DNA from: Bog-257 sp963834135 | GTDB lineage: Bacteria; Acidobacteriota; Terriglobia; Terriglobales; Acidobacteriaceae | Assembly (NCBI GenBank): GCA_963834135.1 | Contig: CAWIAN010000005.1 | Span: forward strand, 248,001-312,000 | Length of the DNA: 64,000 nucleotides | Reading direction: 5' to 3' | Part shown: positions 59,079 to 64,000 of the stretch, piece by piece | Position numbering within the stretch: the first letter of the stretch is position 1 | Layout: every line of letters begins with the position of its first letter | Program-made: the position numbers and the translations under genes | The notes under the pieces: model-generated | What the model was told of the DNA's origin: nothing | Seen by the model: the letters and a program-made list of their open reading frames with translations, nothing else | Database searches by the model: none

Positions 59079-59345
59079 CCTTGTCGTAAGGAAGAGCAGC
59101 CGCGCTGCCGATTAAAAGCGTATCTACCGCGTGTGCCAAATATAGGCATTGCGGTTCCCATAACAAGTTTCCTAAGCAAACTCATCTCTCCCGCTTGCCT
59201 GCGAGACATCAACAACTTACACGCCTCATTGGTTTACTTAGATGGAACTTTACGTGCGCTTCCATGTAGCTGGTGGTCTATCTGCATCTCACTTCTGGTG
59301 GTTTGAGTTTCGGCTTCTATCAATACCTAGGGACTTGGAGACTGA
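59079..59345. other. Intergenic gap before the degenerate kinase-like gene
   Basis: I see no gene in these 267 bases. They are relatively AT-rich in places and probably contain the promoter of the gene at 59346; GGGACTTGGAGACTGA just before its ATG supplies the ribosome binding site. Confidence 0.5.
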
Positions 59346-60362
59346 ATGGCAGATAACGCGCTCGATCTTATTGTTGATGATTTGCGGAGTTCCGGCTCCA
59401 AGTATTTCCCGCAGCATTCCGAGGTGAAGGCGGTTCGCGTGGTGGGGCACACGCCGAAGCCGGACCACTATACCTACGAGGTGGTCGTCGACTTCATCGA
59501 TGGCAGCGAGCGCGTGAATGCAAAGTTATATCGCGGCAAGATCGGGTCAAAGGGCCCGCAAGAGCTTGCGGACAAAGAGGCGCAAAATCTGGAGTTCGCT
59601 CATCAGACCTCGGAGAAACGCAATCTCGAGGGCATGCCTCGTCCCATCGGCGATTTCGCTGAATTGGGAGCAGTAGTTAGCACCAAAGTAAATGGCCTTC
59701 CGCTGCAGAGCATCATCATGAAGGTGGCTCTGCTGCCCGACAACGGCAACCATCATCTGCTTGAGATTGCCGCCAAACAGGCCGGCGAGTGGCTGCAGCA
59801 GTTCCACAAAGCTACTGTGGGAATGCCCGCAGCGCTCGACACAGACGCAGTGATGACAGATTTTGAGAAGCTGTGCGCCAAGGCCCGGAAGGACGGACTT
59901 CCCGCCGACTCGACCGACGCAATCCTTGCAAACGCCAGGAACTCGCTGAACCGGCAAAAGAAACCGGTGCGCTCATCGGCCTTATTGCAGGAGTTCATAC
60001 CGTTGAATGTGCTGGTCGCGGAACACGGCATCGGCTTCTGCGAATTTGCCAACCTGAAGCAGCAGGGTCCGTCCTTGCAGGATGCGGCGACGTTCCTCGC
60101 CGCAGTCGAAGTGCTGGAGAAGTATCCTTTCTGCAATCGCGACATCACCTCTCGCGTGCAGCAAGCATTCGTCGAAGCCTACGGTGTGAGCGCGCAAGAG
60201 CAACCGCTGCTGGACACGCTGAAAATGAAAGTCCTGCTGCAGATGTTCGCCCAAGGGCGCTTAATCAAAGAAAGCGCCGAACGCAAAAAGGTGATGTGGG
60301 CGAACGTGATGAAGCGCTTCATCCAGCAGGCCGCCGAACGTTCGGCGGCAAGAGTGGCGTAG
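59346..60362 (+). CDS. Kinase-like (APH-fold) protein, probably catalytically dead
   Basis: A 338-residue protein with an APH/choline-kinase-like outline. An N-terminal beta sheet (VRVVGHTPKPDHYTYEVVVDF, then a Lys-containing strand) is followed by a helical lobe with QAGEWLQQFHKATVG (the LHxxT-like turn). The catalytic-loop and DFG regions are recognisable by position as LLQEFIPLNVLVAEHGIGFCEF and LQDAATFLAAVEV, but HGDxxxxN is replaced by LQEFIPLN and the metal-binding DFE by CEF, so catalytic Asp residues are missing. It may be a pseudokinase or an unrelated fold resembling it. No family name can be given with certainty. Confidence 0.55.
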   Translation: MADNALDLIVDDLRSSGSKYFPQHSEVKAVRVVGHTPKPDHYTYEVVVDFIDGSERVNAKLYRGKIGSKGPQELADKEAQNLEFAHQTSEKRNLEGMPRPIGDFAELGAVVSTKVNGLPLQSIIMKVALLPDNGNHHLLEIAAKQAGEWLQQFHKATVGMPAALDTDAVMTDFEKLCAKARKDGLPADSTDAILANARNSLNRQKKPVRSSALLQEFIPLNVLVAEHGIGFCEFANLKQQGPSLQDAATFLAAVEVLEKYPFCNRDITSRVQQAFVEAYGVSAQEQPLLDTLKMKVLLQMFAQGRLIKESAERKKVMWANVMKRFIQQAAERSAARVA

Positions 60363-60381
60363 AACAATTGTCAACCCAGTC

Positions 60382-61272
60382 TCACTGTTTTGGCGAGGGC
60401 TGTTGCTGCGGCGTCGTTCCTGCACTTGGAGGAGCGGCCTGCTGCGGTTCGTCGCCCTTCGACAACTCCTGGCCCTCATACGTGATCTTCGACTTCGCCC
60501 CGTACCGCTTGTAGTTCTTGTACTTCACGATATAGCGCATCTTCACGTCCTGATCGCCGGCGAAGTGCAGCGTATCTTCGGCGTAAGTGTAGACCGGGAA
60601 CCAGTACACGTTGTCGACCTGTTGCCGCCACGTCGTGTACTTGGGAGAAAGATTTTCTTTCTCCGGATGCTTTGGGTTGTGCACCTGCGGAACGGTTTCG
60701 CCGTATGTCTTCACGATCTGGTAATCGTGATCGTCGACCCAGATGCGTCCCTGGAAGTAGCGCTCACCTTTCTCCATCACCTTGGGCGCGATGTCGAAGA
60801 CGTACGTCCCGAGTTCGTCTTCCTTCTGTTTGCCGACATACAAAATCTGATACTTGCCGATATCGTCGCTGGTGAGCACGAAGGGCAGCCTATGACGGAT
60901 GTCGTCATAATCGGATTGCGTCATCGTCACCCGCTCCAAGCTTGACTGCGGGGCGAACGTTACCTGCTCGATGCGGTGTCCCTCGTTGTCGAAGAGAATG
61001 TCGCTGACCTGGTGATACTGACCGTCGACGGTGTCGCCTTCCAGAGTCTGCACGGTCACGTCCTGGGTGTACGTGTATTGCTCGCGCGCGATTTTGAACT
61101 GCTTTTCCTTGGCCGAAAATTTTTGGATGATCTGATCCACCGTAATGCCGGTAGGTTGGGACGGATCGAGCGGCCCTTCTCCACGGTCATCGGCCAAAAC
61201 CGGAGCCGCGAGGCACAAGGCAAGCACAGTAAGGATGACGGGAGTTATGGGAGCGAAGCCGCGAAACTTCAT
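60382..61272 (-). CDS. Secreted LolA-like protein of unknown function
   Basis: A 296-residue exported protein (signal peptide ends LCLAAPVLADD). The body resembles the outer-membrane lipoprotein-sorting (LolA/LolB-like) half-barrel: TVDQIIQKFSAKEKQFKIAREQYTYTQDV, then VFDIAPKVMEKGERYFQGRIWVDDHDYQIVKTYGE, the strand with IWVDxxDYQIVK typical of that fold, and YWFPVYTYAEDTLHFAG. The tail is Pro/Gln-rich. A family of this type often binds lipids or acts in envelope signalling; function not assigned. It ends 20 bases from the converging kinase-like gene. Confidence 0.8.
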   Translation of the reverse strand: MKFRGFAPITPVILTVLALCLAAPVLADDRGEGPLDPSQPTGITVDQIIQKFSAKEKQFKIAREQYTYTQDVTVQTLEGDTVDGQYHQVSDILFDNEGHRIEQVTFAPQSSLERVTMTQSDYDDIRHRLPFVLTSDDIGKYQILYVGKQKEDELGTYVFDIAPKVMEKGERYFQGRIWVDDHDYQIVKTYGETVPQVHNPKHPEKENLSPKYTTWRQQVDNVYWFPVYTYAEDTLHFAGDQDVKMRYIVKYKNYKRYGAKSKITYEGQELSKGDEPQQAAPPSAGTTPQQQPSPKQ

Positions 61273-61430
61273 GGGATCACCTGTTCCATCATTGTATTCG
61301 ATGCCGGCGGCCTAATGGGACGCGCCAGTCACTGCCGATGCCACCCGTACCGCTTCCCAGGTATTCGTGATGTCTGGGTGCGCTATTGGTTTGACGGAAC
61401 ACCTCGCCTGCCGTTTAACATGGTTTTTAC

Positions 61431-62456
61431 GTGCCGATATCCGATCCCAAGCAGCGCATCAGCGTCATCAACGCGCTCCGAGCCTTCGCCGCGTTGGCCG
61501 TAGCCTGGGGCCACTTTGTCGCCGGACAGGGAAAGTGGCTCGGACTAACCGGCAAGTACGGTTATCTCGGCGTCGACATCTTCTTTGTTATCTCCGGATT
61601 CGTCATTCCTTGGAGCCTCTACCGCTCGCGCTACGTTTTCCGCGACTATCCGCGCTTTCTGCTGAAGCGTAACGTTCGCCTTTATCCTCCTTATCTGGCG
61701 TCGATCGCCATCAGTATTCTCGCGACCAACTTCATTCTGGTACCGGTTTTCAAGATCCCGCACATGACGGTGACCGGGCGCGATCTCCTGCTCCACTTCA
61801 CCTATCTCAACGACATCTTCAAAGAGAAATGGGTGAACGTGGTTTACTGGACGCTCGCTATCGAATTCCAGTGGTACCTGCTTGTGGGACTCGTCATGCC
61901 ACTACTGGCGAGCCGCAACCGCTGGGTTCGCTTTCTGACGCCGACGGCGATGCTGCTCTCCTACTGGGCCATTCCGCGCGACCGGCTGGTCTTCTATTAC
62001 CTGCCGATCTTCCTCATCGGCGTCTTTGTTTATCAATATCGCGCCGAGCTCATCAGCAAGTACGAGATGTTCGCCTGGATCGCGGTGATGGTCGTCGCGA
62101 TGGCGAGGAATACCGGTTATCTCGCGCCGCTGGTCGGCGTTCCCACCGGATTGCTGATCGCGTTCTCCACCTTCCATAGCCACCGCATGGACCGCGTCGG
62201 TGACATCAGCTACTCGCTCTACCTGCTGCATCTGCCCATCGGCGTCAGCGTGATTGGCATGCTCTCGCACTGGATCCCTTACTCCAGCTGGTTCATCGGC
62301 GTGCTGGACGTGATCGGCATTGCCGCCTCTATGTGGGCGGCGTGGATCATGTATCAGTTCATCGAGAAGCCTTCGCAGGAAATGTCGTCGGCGATCAAGT
62401 TCGCCCGCCGTCCCGAACCAACGCCGCAACCCGCGGTGGCAGTGGTGGCAGACTAG
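61431..62456 (+). CDS. Acyltransferase 3 family membrane protein (OafA/YrhL-like)
   Basis: A 341-residue polytopic O-acyltransferase; starts at GTG 61431 (ACGTGCCG). Motifs: INALRAFAALAVAWGHFVAG near residue 14 with the catalytic-type His, GYLGVDIFFVISGFVIPWSLYRSR, YPRFLLKRNVRLYPPYLASI with the RxxR-type pair, WTLAIEFQWYLLVGLVMPLL and SYSLYLLHLPIGVSV. About ten helices. Such enzymes transfer acetyl or other acyl groups onto exported sugars. A Pro-rich tail ends the protein. Divergent from the LolA-like gene. Confidence 0.93.
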   Translation: MPISDPKQRISVINALRAFAALAVAWGHFVAGQGKWLGLTGKYGYLGVDIFFVISGFVIPWSLYRSRYVFRDYPRFLLKRNVRLYPPYLASIAISILATNFILVPVFKIPHMTVTGRDLLLHFTYLNDIFKEKWVNVVYWTLAIEFQWYLLVGLVMPLLASRNRWVRFLTPTAMLLSYWAIPRDRLVFYYLPIFLIGVFVYQYRAELISKYEMFAWIAVMVVAMARNTGYLAPLVGVPTGLLIAFSTFHSHRMDRVGDISYSLYLLHLPIGVSVIGMLSHWIPYSSWFIGVLDVIGIAASMWAAWIMYQFIEKPSQEMSSAIKFARRPEPTPQPAVAVVAD

Positions 62457-62462
62457 GGTAGA

Positions 62463-62479
62463 GCTGGCCTTCAGGCAGC
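62463..62479. repeat. Degenerate GGCCTTCAGGC hairpin repeat
   Basis: GCTGGCCTTCAGGCAGC, an imperfect version of the GCNGGCCTTCAGGCC hairpin found at 28278 and 29810, with the same GTAGA upstream. It follows the acyltransferase stop by a few bases. Confidence 0.5.
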
Positions 62480-62509
62480 GACCAGGTTGTTTGTTTCCCG
62501 ATCACGAAT

Positions 62510-62540
62510 CCCACACATTCGAAACCCGCGAATGTGTGGG
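62510..62540. terminator. 12-bp hairpin between convergent genes
   Basis: CCCACACATTCG (62510-62521) pairs perfectly with CGAATGTGTGGG (62529-62540) around a 7-base loop (AAACCCG). It lies between the acyltransferase and the leftward secreted-protein gene. No T-run follows. The long perfect stem and GGGCACCCC tail make it either a terminator or another repeat family. Confidence 0.45.
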
Positions 62541-62566
62541 GCACCCCATTCTTAGCTACTCCCACG

Positions 62567-63778
62567 TCAGTAGGTAAAGCCTTGTATCTCGGTTACGCCT
62601 GAGTTCGGGCCATCGACGTATCCCGAGCGCTGGCTGGGATGCAGCGCAATGTGGGCGGGAACTATGTTGAATGTGTTCGAGAAGCTGAATCCGTTGATCG
62701 TCTCTTGCAGGTTTCCATGCGGGTCATACACATAAATTGTGCTGCCAGTGGGTGCTGAGCTGGAATCGGGTTGCGCGATCAGGAACAGTTTGTGGACGGG
62801 ATCGAACTCCACGTCTGCGCCGCTGAATTGCTGCAGGCCCTGCGATCCCGGCAACTCCACTTCAAAACCAGTCTGCGTGCTGAGATCGTAAAATTCCACG
62901 CCGGCATCATCTTCTGTCGTGCTGCAGGCGATGCCGTCCGCCGAATCAATTGCCAGCCCGTTCACGAAGCCGAAACCGATGCCGGTAAACTCCGAAAACG
63001 TTCCCGCGGTAAGATCGACCACCCCGAAGACCGGCCGGCAGCCGAAGCATCCCACGCCTCCGCCCAGCAACGCCTTGTTGGTCACGCTGTCATAGGCAAG
63101 CGCCGGAGGTACGCTGCCGAAGTTGTTGGAGTCGGTAATGCTGACCACCGGGCCGAATGTGTTGTTGGCGACATTGGAGCTGAAGACCAGCGGGATGAAT
63201 TGTCCGCTGTTGTCATAGGCGAATACGGCGACATTCGGGACGCCCTGGCTGCGGCTGACGCCAGTCGGCATGATGATGTGTTGCGGTCCAATGGGTGGCG
63301 TCCAGGCGCCGGTAATTCGGTTCGAGCTGAGCGGATTCAAGACGCTGAAGGTTCGGCTGGTTACCGTGAATCGCGAGACGTGCTCATGTTCGAACAATCC
63401 GACACTGTTGCCGACCACGCCCATGGTGAGGAAGTCGTCCTGCGCGTGCGCCGGCTGGGTCAGCTCCACCACATTGAGGATATTGCCGGTAGCCTGGTCG
63501 AAGGTTTCAACCGCGGCCAGCACAATTCCGTTGGGATACGATTTCGACTCGGCCAGCAAGCCCTCAGTGCCGTTTTGATCGATATCGAAGCCAAAGATTT
63601 GTCCTCCAAACTTGCTGTGAACGATGACCCCGTTTGGTCCGGGCAGGGCACCGGGCTGGGTTCCTGTTTGTCCCCAGGCCAGTGCGCCGCAAAAGGCCAG
63701 CAGCGTCAGGCTGAGTGAGATGTGCCTGCTAAGGGCGGAGAGCTGCGAGATGCTTAAGACGAAGTTCGTGTGGCGCAT
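62567..63778 (-). CDS. Secreted protein of unknown function, propeller-like
   Basis: A 403-residue exported protein. The signal peptide is long (SQLSALSRHISLSLTLLAFCGALAWGQ). The mature part is beta-rich with recurring strands such as NGVIVHSKFGGQIFGFDIDQNG, AVFAYDNSGQFIPLVFSS, PALAYDSVTNKALLGGGVG and ADVEFDPVHKLFLIAQPDSS, typical of six- or seven-bladed propellers (NHL/YVTN-like). One CFGC pair is present. No catalytic residues are recognised. The N-terminal ATG may be earlier or later than chosen; no strong ribosome binding site is seen. Confidence 0.72.
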   Translation of the reverse strand: MRHTNFVLSISQLSALSRHISLSLTLLAFCGALAWGQTGTQPGALPGPNGVIVHSKFGGQIFGFDIDQNGTEGLLAESKSYPNGIVLAAVETFDQATGNILNVVELTQPAHAQDDFLTMGVVGNSVGLFEHEHVSRFTVTSRTFSVLNPLSSNRITGAWTPPIGPQHIIMPTGVSRSQGVPNVAVFAYDNSGQFIPLVFSSNVANNTFGPVVSITDSNNFGSVPPALAYDSVTNKALLGGGVGCFGCRPVFGVVDLTAGTFSEFTGIGFGFVNGLAIDSADGIACSTTEDDAGVEFYDLSTQTGFEVELPGSQGLQQFSGADVEFDPVHKLFLIAQPDSSSAPTGSTIYVYDPHGNLQETINGFSFSNTFNIVPAHIALHPSQRSGYVDGPNSGVTEIQGFTY

Positions 63779-64000
63779 TTTTGTTGTCTGCTTTCCGATG
63801 GAGTTCGGGATAGCTCGCGTAGAGCGAGGCGAGGCAGTTGAATGCTAGGTTGGCGGAGCTTCTGTGGTGTCACAGAGTCGTCAAAGATTTGTAAACCTTT
63901 CTGGGACCTGGGGCCCTAACCGGGCCCTCCGTGCCGCGAGAGTCGGCTGTGCAAGACCAGCCTGGAAGGTCATTGCGCACATCGGGCCAGGTCTGGTAGC
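63779..64000. other. Edge region without a gene
   Basis: These 222 bases have no supported gene. Near the end, ACCAGCCTGG and CCAGGTCTGGT (about 63956-63998) form a long imperfect hairpin, and GGGCCC/GGGCCC words at 63911-63927 pair. It could be the start of a structured RNA cut by the window edge; I cannot identify it. Confidence 0.35.

Overview
The window is GC-rich chromosomal DNA with no phage, plasmid, rRNA, tRNA, CRISPR or transposase genes that I can see. The gene set points to an Acidobacteriota genome, probably close to Koribacter/Terriglobia. It has many secreted proteins of unknown function, a PEP-CTERM protein, a KDO synthase (hence a Gram-negative envelope), a TldD/TldE pair, and dispersed intergenic inverted repeats with TGTCATCCTGAGCG ends. 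The taxonomic placement is inference. No 16S gene is present.

Left part (1-16.9 kb): two envelope-spanning filament systems lie almost back to back. The first is a type IV pilus/type II secretion cluster: the end of a GspF/PilC platform gene, a GspE/PilB ATPase, PilM-PilN-PilO-PilP-like genes chained by 1-4 base overlaps, and a pseudopilin-like protein with a Gln/Asn/Gly-rich tail. After a two-gene metabolic insert (FAH-family hydrolase and a homocitrate/isopropylmalate-synthase-like enzyme) and a small secreted protein comes a Tad/Flp locus: Flp pilin, CpaB, CpaC secretin, CpaE/TadZ, CpaF/TadA, TadB, TadC and a 30-residue one-helix ORF with a very strong ribosome binding site.

Middle (17-37 kb): a GT87-like membrane glycosyltransferase, a PEP-CTERM protein behind a structured leader, pyrG, a secreted protein gene overlapping kdsA, two further secreted or anchored proteins, a DinB-like protein, and metK followed by ahcY. 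These last two belong to the S-adenosylmethionine cycle. They are separated by a 128-bp element with perfect 27-bp inverted ends, and ahcY is interrupted by a frame change near base 29399. Next come an MFS transporter, an Smr-domain protein, the tldD/tldE protease pair, a PilZ protein overlapping a LuxR-type regulator whose receiver domain lacks the phosphoacceptor Asp, and a class-C beta-lactamase-like serine hydrolase.

Right part (38-64 kb): secreted proteins, an ECF sigma factor with its zinc-type anti-sigma factor, a TPR lytic transglycosylase, a cupin, a GH63/trehalase-like glucosidase with three 27-bp repeats upstream, an AttH-like secreted protein with an FtsX-type ABC transporter, a zinc alcohol dehydrogenase, more secreted proteins, a CusF-SCO fusion lipoprotein, an OPT transporter, an EVE protein, ComF, an HNH nuclease, a degenerate APH-like kinase, a LolA-like secreted protein, an acyltransferase-3 and a propeller-like secreted protein.

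The most notable items are the split ahcY, the pseudo-receiver regulator coupled to PilZ, the Tad-linked microprotein, the 27-bp repeats at 45075-45155, and the dispersed inverted-repeat families. I found no defence island or biosynthetic cluster that would count as a clear new system. Start sites were chosen from ribosome binding sites and family fit where possible; uncertain ones are flagged.
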